A DNA stretch of 64,000 nucleotides from Frigoribacterium sp. CFBP 13712 (GCF_014842255.1 NZ_JACYVH010000001.1:399264-463263), one strand, 5' to 3'; counted from the stretch's first letter, positions 7,901 through 17,367 are shown. A program made the numbers and translations. Notes: generated from the sequence alone by a model not told the origin.

Positions 7901-8884
7901 GTGAAAATCCTCGTCACCGGCGGAGCCGGCTTCATCGGCTCCAACTTCGTCCGCCGCACTCTCGAAGACGCCTACCCGGGTCTCGAAGGCGCCGAGGTCG
8001 TCGTCCTCGACGCCCTCACCTACTCGGGCAACGAGGCCAATCTCGCCTCCGTGGCCGACTCGCCCCGGTACTCCTTCGTCAAGGGCGACATCCGCGACGG
8101 CGCACTCCTCGACACGCTCTTCCCCGGGGTGGACGCCGTCGTCCACTTCGCTGCGGAGTCGCACGTCGACCGTTCCGTCCGCGACGCGTCGATCTTCGTC
8201 GAGACGAACGTCCTGGGCACCCAGCAGCTCCTCGACGCCGCCCTGCGCAACGACCTGAAGCGCTTCGTCCACGTCTCGACCGACGAGGTGTACGGCTCGA
8301 TCGCCGAGGGGTCGTGGGCAGAAGACCGCCCGCTCGAGCCCAATTCGCCGTACTCCGCCTCGAAGGCGGGCAGCGACCTCCTGGCCCGCAGCTACCACCG
8401 CACCCACGGCCTCAACGTCTCGATCACGCGCTGCAGCAACAACTACGGCCCGTTCCACTTCCCCGAGAAGGTCATCCCCCTCTTCGTCACGAACCTCATC
8501 GACGACAAGCACGTCCCCCTCTACGGCGAGGGCAACAACATCCGCGACTGGCTGCACGTCGACGACCACACGCGCGGGATCGCCATGGTGCTCGTCGACG
8601 GCCGCGCGGGCGAGATCTACAACATCGGCGGTGGCACCGAGCTCACCAACCGCGAGCTGACCGAGATGCTGCTCGAGTCCACCGGCAAGGACTGGTCCTA
8701 CGTCGACCGCGTCGCGGACCGCCTCGGCCACGACCTCCGGTACTCCGTCGACATCTCCAAGATCCGCGACGAACTCGGCTACGAGCCTCGCGTCCCGTTC
8801 GCCGACGGACTCGCGGAGGTCGTGCAGTGGTACCGCGACAACCGTCAGTGGTGGGAGCCCCTGAAAGAGCGCGCGGCCCTCTGA
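7901..8884 (+). CDS. rmlB: dTDP-glucose 4,6-dehydratase RmlB
   Basis: Second step of dTDP-L-rhamnose synthesis, an NAD-dependent dehydratase of the extended SDR family. The 327-residue protein begins KILVTGGAGFIGSNFVRR (Rossmann GxxGxxG). It has HFAAESHVDRS, the catalytic STDEVYG with the adjacent Asp-Glu pair, and the YxxxK motif in SPYSASKAGSD; RCSNNYGPFHFPEKVIPLF and RDWLHVDDH follow. GTG at 7901 preceded by AAGGA is chosen; the frame continues upstream without a sensible start. rmlD follows with a 1-base overlap (TGATG). Confidence 0.97.
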   Translation: MKILVTGGAGFIGSNFVRRTLEDAYPGLEGAEVVVLDALTYSGNEANLASVADSPRYSFVKGDIRDGALLDTLFPGVDAVVHFAAESHVDRSVRDASIFVETNVLGTQQLLDAALRNDLKRFVHVSTDEVYGSIAEGSWAEDRPLEPNSPYSASKAGSDLLARSYHRTHGLNVSITRCSNNYGPFHFPEKVIPLFVTNLIDDKHVPLYGEGNNIRDWLHVDDHTRGIAMVLVDGRAGEIYNIGGGTELTNRELTEMLLESTGKDWSYVDRVADRLGHDLRYSVDISKIRDELGYEPRVPFADGLAEVVQWYRDNRQWWEPLKERAAL

Positions 8885-9774
8885 TGAGCACTCCGCAGAA
8901 CCTCCGTTACCTCGTCACCGGCGCCCGCGGCATGCTCGGGTCCGACCTCCTCGAGGCTCTCTTCGGCCGCGAGGTGACCGTGCTCGGTCGCGCCGACCTC
9001 GACGTCACGGACCGCGACGCGGTCTTCTCCGCGGTGGCCGGGCACGACGTCGTGATCAACGCCGCGGCCTACACGGCGGTCGATGCGGCGGAGACCGACG
9101 AGGAGGCGGCCCGAGCCGTCAACGGGACCGCAGCCGGTCTGCTCGGCGAGGCCACCGCCTCCTCGGGGGCGAGACTCGTCCAGGTCTCGACCGACTACGT
9201 CTTCGACGGCACCGCCACGGAGCCCTACGCGGAGTCCACTCCCCTGGCTCCGGTCAGTGCCTACGGCCGCACCAAGGCCGAGGGCGAGCGCCTGGCCCGT
9301 GAGGCCAACCCCGACGGCACCTACATCGTCCGGACGGCCTGGCTCTACGGGCAGCACGGTCCGAACTTCGCGAAGACCATGCTCCGTCTGGCATCCACCC
9401 ACGACACGGTGAGCGTCGTCGACGACCAGATCGGTCAGCCGACCTGGACTCTCGACCTCGCCGAGCAGATCGTCCGACTCGTCGACTCCGACGCACCGGC
9501 CGGTGTCTACCACGGCACGAACGGCGGTCGCGCGAGCTGGTTCGACTTCGCCCGTGCGGTCTTCGAGACCGCCGGTCTGGATGCCGACCGCGTGAAGGCG
9601 ACCGACAGCTCGAGCTTCGTCCGCCCCGCCCCCCGCCCGGCGTTCAGCGTCCTCGGCCACGACGCGTGGACCGCTGCCGGCCTCGCTTCGCTGCGTCCGT
9701 GGGACGAAGCACTCCACGACGCCGCCGCGAAGGGGGTCTTCTCGTCCGATGACGACACTCCGAGTGGTCGTTGA
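8884..9774 (+). CDS. rmlD: dTDP-4-dehydrorhamnose reductase RmlD
   Basis: Final NADPH-dependent reduction to dTDP-L-rhamnose. The 296-residue protein has the Rossmann motif YLVTGARGMLGSDLLE, the INAAAYTAVDAAE block typical of RmlD, STDYVFDGT, and the catalytic YGRTKAEGE. GQHGPNFAKTML and DDQIGQPTW complete the signature. ATG overlaps the rmlB stop by one base. Its 3' end overlaps the next glycosyltransferase by 26 bases, so the three genes are one operon. Confidence 0.95.
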   Translation: MSTPQNLRYLVTGARGMLGSDLLEALFGREVTVLGRADLDVTDRDAVFSAVAGHDVVINAAAYTAVDAAETDEEAARAVNGTAAGLLGEATASSGARLVQVSTDYVFDGTATEPYAESTPLAPVSAYGRTKAEGERLAREANPDGTYIVRTAWLYGQHGPNFAKTMLRLASTHDTVSVVDDQIGQPTWTLDLAEQIVRLVDSDAPAGVYHGTNGGRASWFDFARAVFETAGLDADRVKATDSSSFVRPAPRPAFSVLGHDAWTAAGLASLRPWDEALHDAAAKGVFSSDDDTPSGR

Positions 9775-10888
9775 CCAGGTCCTCGCACCCGTTCCCGGCG
9801 GCATCGGCCGCTACACCGTAGAGCTCACGCGCAGTCTCATCGCGAACGCCCCGCGAGGGTGCGACGTCGAAGGCGTCGTGGCGGCCCACCCGCAGGCGGA
9901 GTACGACCGGCTCACCGATCTGATCCCCGGTCTCTCCGGGCTGGCCAAGGCGCCGCTCGGTCGGCGGGAGCTCTCGCTCGCCTGGCAGACCGGACTCGCC
10001 GGGCTCCCCGGGCGGGGCATGGTGCACTCGACGAGCCTGCTCGCACCGCTGTTCCGGCACGACCGTGCGCTCGAGCCCGCGACGCAGACCGTCGCGACCA
10101 TCCACGACACGGTCCCGTGGACCCACCCGCACACGCTCACCCCTCGCGGTGTCCGCTGGCACAAGGCGATGGCCCGGCGCGCGCACCGGTTCGCCGACGC
10201 CGTCGTCGTCCCGACCCATGCGGTGGCCGACGAGCTCTCCGAGCGCTTCGACTTCGGCGATCGCCTCCGCGTAATCGGCGGCGCCGTCAGCCGGGACCTC
10301 ACCGTGCCCGCCGATGCAAACGCCGTCGCCGACGAACTGGGTCTGCCCGAGGCCTACGCCCTCAGCATCGGCACGCTCGAACCACGGAAGGGCATCGAGC
10401 CCCTCATCCAGGCCATGGGACACCCTGACGCCCCCGACATCCCGCTCCTCATCGTGGGGCCGGCCGGTTGGGGCGACGTCAGCATCGCGGACATCGTCGC
10501 CCGCGAGAACCTGCCGGAGGACCGGGTGCGGTCGCTCGGCTTCGTCAGCGACCAGCAGTTGGCCGTGCTGCTGCAGCGCGCGACGGTCTTCGTCTTCCCG
10601 AGCCTCGCCGAGGGCTTCGGCCTGCCGGTGGTCGAAGCCCTGAGCCTGGGCACCCCGACGATCATCTCGGACACTCCGGCCCTCGTCGAGGTCGCGGCCG
10701 ACGCCGCGGCCGTCGTGGCGCGAGACGACCCCGAGCACTACCCCGAGCGCCTCGCTCAGGCCATGTACCAGATCGTCAACGACGTCGAGCTCAGCACGCG
10801 GCTGGGAGTGGTCGGCATCGACCGCTCGCACGCCTTCAGCTGGTCGGACTCGGCGGACAAGGTCTGGCAGCTGCACGCCGACCTCTAG
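9749..10888 (+). CDS. Glycosyltransferase family 4
   Basis: A 379-residue GT-B enzyme beginning LRVVVDQVLAPVPGGIGRYT, whose GGIGRY loop is the acceptor-side hallmark of GT4. IHDTVPWTHPHTLTPRGVRW, VVVPTHAVADEL and SIGTLEPRKGIEPLIQAM follow. The donor-binding EX7E motif is in FPSLAEGFGLPVVEALSLGT. It is encoded directly after rmlD with a 26-base overlap, so a rhamnosyl- or mannosyltransferase is likely; the true donor is not readable from sequence. Confidence 0.85.
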   Translation: MTTLRVVVDQVLAPVPGGIGRYTVELTRSLIANAPRGCDVEGVVAAHPQAEYDRLTDLIPGLSGLAKAPLGRRELSLAWQTGLAGLPGRGMVHSTSLLAPLFRHDRALEPATQTVATIHDTVPWTHPHTLTPRGVRWHKAMARRAHRFADAVVVPTHAVADELSERFDFGDRLRVIGGAVSRDLTVPADANAVADELGLPEAYALSIGTLEPRKGIEPLIQAMGHPDAPDIPLLIVGPAGWGDVSIADIVARENLPEDRVRSLGFVSDQQLAVLLQRATVFVFPSLAEGFGLPVVEALSLGTPTIISDTPALVEVAADAAAVVARDDPEHYPERLAQAMYQIVNDVELSTRLGVVGIDRSHAFSWSDSADKVWQLHADL

Positions 10889-10950
10889 ACCCGTCGATCC
10901 GATCCGTCGGGGCTCGGCCGACGGGGTCGAGTCCGGACGGGCGGAGGCCC

Positions 10951-11018
10951 GTCAGGCCACGAGCGAGCAGCGCGAGGCCCGTCCGCCCGCGAGCGAGCAG
11001 CGCGAGGCCGGTCAGCCC
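10951..11018. repeat. 30-base tandem repeat, about 2.3 copies
   Basis: Two adjacent 30-base units (10951-10980 and 10981-11010) share GAGCGAGCAGCGCGAGGCC and differ at a few places, followed by a third partial start GTCAGCCCGC. The array sits in the gap between two convergent genes and runs over the stop codon of the LCP gene, so part of its C-terminal coding end comes from the repeat. Confidence 0.75.
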
Positions 11019-12355
11019 GCGGCGGACGCGGTCGCGGCGGCGACGTCGGCGCGGATGATCGTGTAGTCGGGGTAGACGTTGTCGTAGGTCGGAGGCACGA
11101 TCTCGAGGTCGCCGATCTTCTGCCCCTTCGTCTTCAGCGCCAGCTCGACGAACGCGCTCAGCGCTCCCCGAGGGATGTCGGTGTCGACGGTCTGCACGCC
11201 CGCGCTCGCGACCGCCTGGAACTTCGCCAGGACGGTCGTCGGCTGGAACTGGGTCAGCAGGGCCTGCTGCACCTCACGCTGTCTGACCATCCGGTGGTAG
11301 TCGTCCGATCCGTGCCGCGCTCGGGCGTACCAGAGGGCGTGGTAGCCGTCGAGGGTCTGTCGGCCGGGCTCGATCCACCCGTCGACGTTGATGGGCTCAC
11401 CGGCCGCGTCGACGCCGCCGTTGATCGGGAGACGACCCTCGGTGTTGTCGACCTCGATGCCGCCGAGAGCGTCGATCAACTGCGCGAAGCCCTCCATGTC
11501 GATCAGCACGTAGTACTGCAGGGTCAGACCGGTGACGCCGGACACGGCGTCGCGCATAGCCTCGACCCCGGCGTTCGAGCCGTTCTGTTCGGCATCGGGA
11601 TAGAGCTCGGGGTGCTCTTCACCGTAGGTGTAGAGGTAGCTGATCAGGCAGTCGTCACCGCAGGAGTACCCGTCCGGGTAGACGCCCCAGAGCGGCGATC
11701 CCTCGGAGAAGGGCGAGTTGTACAGATTGCGGGGGATCCCGATGAGCGTGGCCGCCCCGGTCTCGGCGTCGATGCTCGCGACCGAGATGCTGTCCGGACG
11801 CAGCCCCGTGCGATCGGCCCCCGCATCGCCGCCGAGCAGCAGGATGTTGTACCGGCCGTCGACGGGGTCGGCCGCCTGGGCCTGAGAGGTGAAGAGGTCG
11901 TTGAGCAGCCCGTGCTGCACACCCGAGAGATAGGCGCCCCAGGCGGCCGGGCCGACGGTGACGAAGAGCAGCAGGGCCATCACGCCCGCCAGGAAGCCGC
12001 GCGACGTCGGATTCGTGCGGACGATGCGGAGGAGTCTGAGGGTGTCGAGGGTCAGCACGACCCACAGCACCGCGAAGTAGACCAGGTAGACCTGCACGAT
12101 GGTCAGGGCCACGACGCTCGTCGCCATCTCGATCAGGGGGCGGCGGAAGAACAGCGCCGAGAGCAGCACGACGACCAGCACGGCCCAGAAGACGAGGGTC
12201 GAGGCGAGCCCGATCCGACCCAGTCGCCGGTTGCCGGCCAGGACCTGGGCGGAGCCCGGCACGAGCACGTTCAGCACGACCAGCACCCAGGCCCGCCGGG
12301 TCATGAACGGCTCCGACCCGAGGTCGGGGTTGCGGACCGGCAGAGCCGTGCTCAC
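11012..12355 (-). CDS. LytR-CpsA-Psr (LCP) family glycopolymer ligase
   Basis: Transfers lipid-linked glycopolymers to peptidoglycan at the outer face of the membrane. The 447-residue protein has about four N-terminal membrane segments (from [12 protein letters not shown] to [12 protein letters not shown]), then an LCP domain from about residue 165. That domain reads [20 protein letters not shown] with the conserved Asp and Arg, [28 protein letters not shown], and [17 protein letters not shown] with the pyrophosphate-binding arginines. The multi-span N-terminus is longer than in classical LCP proteins, which have one. It overlaps purE by 4 bases and fits the neighbouring rhamnan or teichoic-type glycan genes. 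Confidence 0.9.
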   Translation of the reverse strand: MSTALPVRNPDLGSEPFMTRRAWVLVVLNVLVPGSAQVLAGNRRLGRIGLASTLVFWAVLVVVLLSALFFRRPLIEMATSVVALTIVQVYLVYFAVLWVVLTLDTLRLLRIVRTNPTSRGFLAGVMALLLFVTVGPAAWGAYLSGVQHGLLNDLFTSQAQAADPVDGRYNILLLGGDAGADRTGLRPDSISVASIDAETGAATLIGIPRNLYNSPFSEGSPLWGVYPDGYSCGDDCLISYLYTYGEEHPELYPDAEQNGSNAGVEAMRDAVSGVTGLTLQYYVLIDMEGFAQLIDALGGIEVDNTEGRLPINGGVDAAGEPINVDGWIEPGRQTLDGYHALWYARARHGSDDYHRMVRQREVQQALLTQFQPTTVLAKFQAVASAGVQTVDTDIPRGALSAFVELALKTKGQKIGDLEIVPPTYDNVYPDYTIIRADVAAATASAAG

Positions 12356-12897
12356 AGCGACCGCTGCAGGGCCGTGTTCTTCTCCTCGACGAGCTCGCCG
12401 AGGCTGGTCGCGTAGTCCGTCAGCCGGGCGGCGAGGCCCGGGTCGGAGACCCCGAGGATGCGCGCGGCGAGGAGGCCGGCGTTGGCCGCCCCGCCGATGG
12501 AGACCGTCGCGACCGGGATGCCGGCCGGCATCTGCACGATCGACAGCAGGGAGTCGAGACCGTCGAGCTTCGCCAGGGCGACGGGCACGCCGACGACGGG
12601 CAGGGTGGTGACCGAGGCGAGCATCCCCGGGAGGTGCGCCGCGCCTCCTGCACCCGCGATGATGACGCCGAGACCGCGCCCGGCGGCCTCGCGCCCGAAC
12701 CGGATCATCTTGTCGGGCGTGCGGTGCGCCGAGACGACCTCGACCTCGTGCGCGATGCCGAACTCGGAGAGGATCTCGGACGCGCTCCGCATCGTCGGCC
12801 AGTCGCTGTCGGACCCCATGACGATCGCGACCCGCGGCGGCGTGCCGGGATCGTTCGCGACGGAGGGGGCGAAGGAGGCGCGGTTCGGGTCGGACAC
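12352..12897 (-). CDS. purE: N5-carboxyaminoimidazole ribonucleotide mutase PurE
   Basis: Rearranges N5-CAIR to CAIR in purine synthesis. The 181-residue protein carries [48 protein letters not shown] and [20 protein letters not shown], which is the full class I PurE signature. GTG at 12897 is preceded at seven bases by TATCCT, a likely leaderless promoter inside the purK end. The first 20 residues are a variable extension encoded partly by a copy of the dispersed GGAGGCGCG motif. Confidence 0.95.
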   Translation of the reverse strand: MSDPNRASFAPSVANDPGTPPRVAIVMGSDSDWPTMRSASEILSEFGIAHEVEVVSAHRTPDKMIRFGREAAGRGLGVIIAGAGGAAHLPGMLASVTTLPVVGVPVALAKLDGLDSLLSIVQMPAGIPVATVSIGGAANAGLLAARILGVSDPGLAARLTDYATSLGELVEEKNTALQRSL

Positions 12898-12904
12898 GAG
12901 CTAG

Positions 12905-12910
12905 AGGATA
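12905..12910 (-). promoter_or_regulatory. -10 box TATCCT, leaderless start of purE
   Basis: TATCCT on the minus strand ends seven bases before the purE GTG, in the 16-base gap after purK. Confidence 0.5.
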
Positions 12911-12913
12911 GCG

Positions 12914-14041
12914 TCAGCCCTCGAAGAACGCCGCACCGGCGCGCGCCCGGTAGGTCGCCTCGTCGAGGTCGTCGCCGGTCGCCGTCACGTGCCCGACCTT
13001 CCGACCGGGGCGCGGGTCCTTGCCGTAGTCGTGCACCTTGACCGACGGGTGATCCGCCATGAGCGCGGGGAGCCGCTCGGCCAGGGTGCCCGCCTCGGGC
13101 CCTCCGAGCACGTTCACCATGACGCTCCAGGCGTCATGCGGTCTCGTGTCGCCCAGAGGGAGGTCGAGGACGGCACGGAGGTGCTGCTCGAACTGACTCG
13201 TCGTCGATCCGTCGATCGTCCAGTGCCCCGTGTTGTGCGGGCGCATCGCCAGCTCGTTGATCAGCAGGCGGTCGTCGTCGGTCTCGAACAGCTCGACGGC
13301 CAGCACGCCCGTCACCCCGAGCCGCTCGGCAACCGTGCGCGCGATGGCCTCCGCGGCCTCCGCCAGACGACCCGCGCTCTTCGGCGCCGGCGCGATGACC
13401 TCCGCGCAGACGCCGTCGCTCTGCACGCTCTCGACGAGGGGCCAGGCGACGATCTGACCGCTCGGGCGGCGGGCCACCGACTGAGCGAGCTCGCGGCGGA
13501 AGTCGACCAGCTCCTCCACGAGCAGTGCCTCTCCGTCGGCCAGGTCGGCGAACCAGTCGTCAGCACCGTCGGCCTCGCGGACGACCCGCACGCCCTTGCC
13601 GTCGTAGCCGCCGCGGGCAGTCTTGACGACCGCGCTGCCGCCGTGCTCCGCGAGGAACCGGCCGAGCGCCTCGGCGTCGCGCACGGCCGCCCAGTCGGGC
13701 ACGGGCAGACCCAGCTCGCTGAGCCGACGGCGCATGACGATCTTGTCCTGCGCGACGGCCAGCGCCTCGGGCGACGGGTGGACGTCGACGCCGGCGTCGA
13801 CGAGCGCCCGGAGGACGTCCTGCGGGACGTGCTCGTGGTCGAAGGTCACCGCATCGACGTCGCGGGCGAAGGCGAGGACCGTCTCGACCTCGTGGTAGTC
13901 ACCCACCTGCGTCGCGGCGAGGCGCGCCGAGCTGCCCTCCGTCTCGGCCAGGACGCGGATGTCGAGTCCGAGATGGATGGCCGGGGGGACCATCATGCGG
14001 GCCAGCTGCCCGCCTCCGATCACGCCGATCCGGTAGGCCAT
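12914..14041 (-). CDS. purK: N5-carboxyaminoimidazole ribonucleotide synthase PurK
   Basis: ATP-grasp enzyme that carboxylates AIR to N5-CAIR with bicarbonate. The 375-residue protein starts RIGVIGGGQLARMM, the N-terminal nucleotide fold. It continues TFDHEHVPQDVL, the ATP-binding VVKTARGGYDGKGVRVV, LLVEELVDFRRELAQ, the metal-binding LLINELAMRPHNTGHWTIDG and SQFEQHLRAVLDLPLG. It is paired with purE, the usual actinobacterial arrangement, and divergent from the GtrA gene. Confidence 0.95.
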   Translation of the reverse strand: MAYRIGVIGGGQLARMMVPPAIHLGLDIRVLAETEGSSARLAATQVGDYHEVETVLAFARDVDAVTFDHEHVPQDVLRALVDAGVDVHPSPEALAVAQDKIVMRRRLSELGLPVPDWAAVRDAEALGRFLAEHGGSAVVKTARGGYDGKGVRVVREADGADDWFADLADGEALLVEELVDFRRELAQSVARRPSGQIVAWPLVESVQSDGVCAEVIAPAPKSAGRLAEAAEAIARTVAERLGVTGVLAVELFETDDDRLLINELAMRPHNTGHWTIDGSTTSQFEQHLRAVLDLPLGDTRPHDAWSVMVNVLGGPEAGTLAERLPALMADHPSVKVHDYGKDPRPGRKVGHVTATGDDLDEATYRARAGAAFFEG

Positions 14042-14105
14042 GGTGTCTCCTCGATGCGGGCGTCCGTCCCGGACCCGGCGCGGGGCCGGTCCGAGAGGGG
14101 CGCGG

Positions 14106-14111
14106 TAGAAT
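14106..14111 (+). promoter_or_regulatory. -10 box TAGAAT upstream of the GtrA gene
   Basis: A close match to the TANNNT consensus, 52 bases before the preferred ATG, in the divergent gap with purK. Confidence 0.45.
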
Positions 14112-14163
14112 CTTCCGGGCTCGTCGAGCCCTCCCCATCTTGGCCGATACCCCGAGGAGGCGC

Positions 14164-14625
14164 ATGCGCCGGCTCGCCCTGCAGCTCGTCCGCTACGGCA
14201 CCGTCGGCGCCCTCGGGGTCGTCGTCGACCTGGGTCTGTTCAACGTCTTCCGGGCGACGGTCTTCGACCCGGAGCGCATCGCGGCCGGGCCGCTCCTCGC
14301 CAAGGTCGCCTCGGGAGTCATCGCGATCGTCGTCGTCTGGCTGGGCAACCGGTACTGGACGTTCCGCACGACGCGACGCAGCCGCGCCCTCCGCGAGGCC
14401 GTGGAGTTCTTCGGCGTGGCGCTCGGAGGCCTCCTGATCGGGCTGGCCTGCCTCGGGGTGTCCCACTACGTGCTGGGATTCCGATCGGCAGCGGCCGACA
14501 ACGTCTCGAGCAACGTCGTCGGCCTCGCCCTGGGCTCGGTCTTCCGGTTCACGCTCTACAAGCTCTGGGTGTTCCACCCCGCGCGGACCGGGATCGAGGC
14601 TCAGGGGCGGCCGAGTCCCCTGTAG
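14164..14625 (+). CDS. GtrA-family membrane protein
   Basis: A 153-residue protein with four predicted membrane helices (YGTVGALGVVVDLGLFNVF; LLAKVASGVIAIVVVWLG; EAVEFFGVALGGLLIGLACL; VVGLALGSVFRFTLYKLWVF). It has the GtrA hallmarks NRYWTF and YKLWVF. Members are thought to help move lipid-linked sugars such as decaprenyl-phosphate-arabinose or undecaprenyl-phosphate-glucose across the membrane. ATG at 14164 with GAGGAGG before it is preferred; a TTG at 14140 in the same frame would add eight residues. Its end overlaps the convergent ugd gene by 25 bases. Confidence 0.85.
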   Translation: MRRLALQLVRYGTVGALGVVVDLGLFNVFRATVFDPERIAAGPLLAKVASGVIAIVVVWLGNRYWTFRTTRRSRALREAVEFFGVALGGLLIGLACLGVSHYVLGFRSAAADNVSSNVVGLALGSVFRFTLYKLWVFHPARTGIEAQGRPSPL

Positions 14626-15905
14626 TCGAAGCCGGCCGCACGCCAGGCGACGGAGTCGAGCGTGTTGCGGCCGTCGACGACGCGAGCGTGCGACACGAGT
14701 CCGGCGACGACGGCCGGGTCGAGCTCACGGAACTCGGTCCACTCGGTGAGGACGAGGACGACGTCGGCGTCGCGGAGCGCCGACTCGACGTCCGTCGCGT
14801 ACTCGAGCTCGGGCGCCACGCGACCGGCCGTGGCGTTCGCCTCGGGATCGAACGCGGTGACGATCGCGCCGCTCGCCCGGAGGCGGCGCGCCACGTCGAG
14901 CGCGGGCGAATCGCGGACGTCGTCGCTGTTCGGCTTGAAGGCCAGTCCCAGCACCGCGACGCGCGCCCCGGCGAGGTCGCCGACGAGCTCGCCGGCGAGC
15001 GCGACGACGCGATCGCGACGACGGAGGTTGATGGCGTCGACGTCGGCCAGGAAGGCGAGCGAGTCGAGACCGAGCTCGTCGGCTCGGGCCTGGAACGCCC
15101 GGATGTCCTTCGGGAGGCAGCCACCGCCGAAGCCGATGCCGGCGTTGAGGAACTTGCGACCGATGCGCGCGTCGTAGCCGATGGCGTCGGCGAGCTGGGT
15201 GACGTCGGCGCCGGTCGCCTCGGCGACCTCGGCCATGGCGTTGATGAACGAGATCTTCGTGGCGAGGAACGCGTTGGCCGAGACCTTGACGAGCTCGGCC
15301 GTGGCGTAGTCGGTGACCAGACGCGGCGTCTCGGCCGCGAGCGCGGTCGCGTAGACGGCGTCGAGCTGGGCGGCGGCCCGCTCGCCGGTCTCGCCTCGTG
15401 CGACGCCGTAGACGAAGCGATCGGGGGTGAGGGTGTCTTTGACGGCGAAGCCCTCGCGGAGGAACTCGGGGTTCCAGGCCAGATCGGCCCCCGAGGAGGC
15501 GCGCACCAGCTCGGAGAGGCGACTCGCCGTCCCGACCGGGACGGTCGACTTGCCCACGACGAGGTCGCCGTCGGACAGGTACGGGAGGAGCCCCTCGACG
15601 GCCGCGTCGACGTAGGTGAGGTCGGCCGCGTGGCTGCCCTTCGTCTGCGGTGTGCCGACGGCGACGAAGTGGACCTCGGCGCCAGCGGCGTCGGCGAGAT
15701 CCGTCGAGAATCGGAGCCGACCCGAGTCGAGCGCCCGGCCGAGGACCTCGGGGAGGCCCGGCTCGAAGAAGGGGGCGCGCCCCGCCGACAGCTCGGCGAC
15801 CTTGCGCTCGTCGACGTCGATGCCGACGACCTCGTGCCCGAGCTCGGCCATGCAGGCCGCGTGCACGGCGCCGAGGTAGCCGCAACCGATCACAGAAATA
15901 CGCAT
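14601..15905 (-). CDS. ugd: UDP-glucose 6-dehydrogenase
   Basis: Oxidises UDP-glucose twice to UDP-glucuronate, a precursor for acidic surface polysaccharide. The 434-residue protein has an N-terminal NAD fold (ISVIGCGYLGAVHAACMAEL) and VAVGTPQ. KSTVPVGTA and AWNPEFLREGFAVKD follow, then the active-site cysteine in GIGFGGGCLPKD and the C-terminal UDP-binding LGLAFKPNSDDVRDSPAL. Full length. In the comparable M. tuberculosis locus this gene is absent between the GtrA and PH-domain genes, so it appears to be an insertion. Confidence 0.95.
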   Translation of the reverse strand: MRISVIGCGYLGAVHAACMAELGHEVVGIDVDERKVAELSAGRAPFFEPGLPEVLGRALDSGRLRFSTDLADAAGAEVHFVAVGTPQTKGSHAADLTYVDAAVEGLLPYLSDGDLVVGKSTVPVGTASRLSELVRASSGADLAWNPEFLREGFAVKDTLTPDRFVYGVARGETGERAAAQLDAVYATALAAETPRLVTDYATAELVKVSANAFLATKISFINAMAEVAEATGADVTQLADAIGYDARIGRKFLNAGIGFGGGCLPKDIRAFQARADELGLDSLAFLADVDAINLRRRDRVVALAGELVGDLAGARVAVLGLAFKPNSDDVRDSPALDVARRLRASGAIVTAFDPEANATAGRVAPELEYATDVESALRDADVVLVLTEWTEFRELDPAVVAGLVSHARVVDGRNTLDSVAWRAAGFDYRGLGRP

Positions 15906-15941
15906 GGAGACACCTTTTGTCGTTCGAGGGTCGGAACGGGT

Positions 15942-16493
15942 CTAGTCGCCGTTCCAGAGGGGCGCCCCGTCCACCGGGGCCGATTGGTCGTGCTGCCGCC
16001 GCTGTGCGACGAAGTTCGTGTTCGATTCCATCATGTCGTGAAGAGTGGACTGCACGAGGTCGGCCCCCGGCACGTCCCACAGCACGACGGGCCGATCGAG
16101 ACCGCTGTTGATCAGGACATCGCCGCTGCGGAACAGACTCTGCACGCCGTTCTTCCTGACCGTCAAATCGTAGCCGCGGCTGTGGAGGAGCTCCTGGCGG
16201 GTCCGGACGAGCAGTCCCCGCCGCAGGATGATCCGACGCGTCGTGATGACGTAGTGCCGACCGAGCCACACCAGCAGGGGGACGAGCCAGACCAGCACGA
16301 TGAGCACCCCGGCGGCGGCGAAGACCAGCGTGTTCTGCCAGTCGGCGTCGAAGCGCCCGCCGAGGTACCCCGTCGCGGCGCACACCGCGACGAGCGCGAC
16401 CGACGGCCAGAACATGACGCGGGAGTGCGGCCGGAGGCGCGCGACGACGGCCTCGGGGGCCTGCTGGTCGGCGGTGCTCATGGGGTCATTCAT
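15942..16493 (-). CDS. PH-domain (YdbS-like) membrane protein
   Basis: A 183-residue protein with two adjacent hydrophobic helices (VMFWPSVALVAVCAATGYLG and TLVFAAAGVLIVLVWLVPLL). A bacterial PH-like domain follows: HYVITTRRIILRRGLLVRTRQELL, then RSGDVLINSG. Function is unknown; the same type of gene sits next to birA in M. tuberculosis. ATG at 16493 overlaps the birA stop by eight bases (ATGAATGA), implying coupled translation; an ATG four codons on (MSTADQQ) is an alternative. Confidence 0.75.
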   Translation of the reverse strand: MNDPMSTADQQAPEAVVARLRPHSRVMFWPSVALVAVCAATGYLGGRFDADWQNTLVFAAAGVLIVLVWLVPLLVWLGRHYVITTRRIILRRGLLVRTRQELLHSRGYDLTVRKNGVQSLFRSGDVLINSGLDRPVVLWDVPGADLVQSTLHDMMESNTNFVAQRRQHDQSAPVDGAPLWNGD

Positions 16494-17265
16494 AGCGCAG
16501 ATGGGTGACGTCGCCGCTGGACACCGCCGCATCGGCCCCTGTGCGGGGTCGGACCACCAGGCGTCCGGTCGGGTCGATCGCGACGGCGACGCCGTGCAGA
16601 TCCGTCCCGTCGGGCAGCTCGACGCGGACGTCGCGCCGCAGGGTCGAGCAGTCCGTCGAGGCGCGGGCGTGGAGTCCGGACGCCATCGCGTCGCCCCCGT
16701 GCTCGACGAGGGTGCCGAAGAGACCGAGGGTCTCGTCGAGGAACGCGGCCAGCACCCGATCGGCGAGGTCGGAGGCGGCGCCGTCGACCCCGTGCAGCGA
16801 CAGAGAGGTGGAGGTCGGAGTCGGCAGGCGTTCCGCCGGCACGGTGAGGTTGACGCCCACGCCGATCACGACTGCGCCGTCCGGTCGGGCCTCGGCCAGC
16901 ACACCGCAGATCTTCCGGCCGTCCACCTGCACGTCGTTGGGCCACTTGAGACCGACCTCGCCCCGACCGGGCGCCACCAGGGAGGCGAGGGAGGCGCGCA
17001 TCGCCACCCCGGCCAGCAACGGCAGCCAGCCGAGGGACGACCCGTCGAGCCCCTTCGCGTCGAGCAGCACGCTCGCCGCGAGGGTCTCGTCGGGCGGTGC
17101 CGACCACGAGCGGTCGAGTCGCCCACGGCCCGCGGTCTGACGCAGGGTGGCCACCACGCCGCCGTGACGGGAGTCCGTTCGGGCGACCAGGTCGGCGTTG
17201 GTGGAACCCGTCGTCCCGACATGCTCGAAGAACGGGCTCCGTGCCGAGCTGAGTGGGAAGGTCAT
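16486..17265 (-). CDS. birA: Biotin-[acetyl-CoA-carboxylase] ligase BirA
   Basis: Attaches biotin to the carrier domain of the acyl-CoA carboxylase encoded nearby. The 259-residue protein is a catalytic domain without an N-terminal DNA-binding domain, so it is not expected to act as a repressor. Visible motifs are TTGSTNADLVAR, the biotinyl-AMP-binding QTAGRGRLDRSWSAP, LKWPNDVQVDGRKICGVLAE and VIGVGVNL. It is divergent from accD with both starts apparently leaderless. Confidence 0.94.
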   Translation of the reverse strand: MTFPLSSARSPFFEHVGTTGSTNADLVARTDSRHGGVVATLRQTAGRGRLDRSWSAPPDETLAASVLLDAKGLDGSSLGWLPLLAGVAMRASLASLVAPGRGEVGLKWPNDVQVDGRKICGVLAEARPDGAVVIGVGVNLTVPAERLPTPTSTSLSLHGVDGAASDLADRVLAAFLDETLGLFGTLVEHGGDAMASGLHARASTDCSTLRRDVRVELPDGTDLHGVAVAIDPTGRLVVRPRTGADAAVSSGDVTHLRYE

Positions 17266-17271
17266 CGCGTC

Positions 17272-17277
17272 AGCCTA
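17272..17277 (-). promoter_or_regulatory. -10 box TAGGCT, leaderless start of birA
   Basis: TAGGCT on the minus strand, six bases before the birA ATG. Confidence 0.55.
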
Positions 17278-17367
17278 GGCCGGACGGCCCCGGGTGTTCA
17301 CGGAACCCACCACGGACGATGCTCCCCACGCGTGGAAACCTCCAACGGTGTCGGACGACGTGGTCAG

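Noticed and set aside
10951-11018. CRISPR array
   Set aside because: Units are directly adjacent without spacers and only about two copies exist; no cas genes are in the window.
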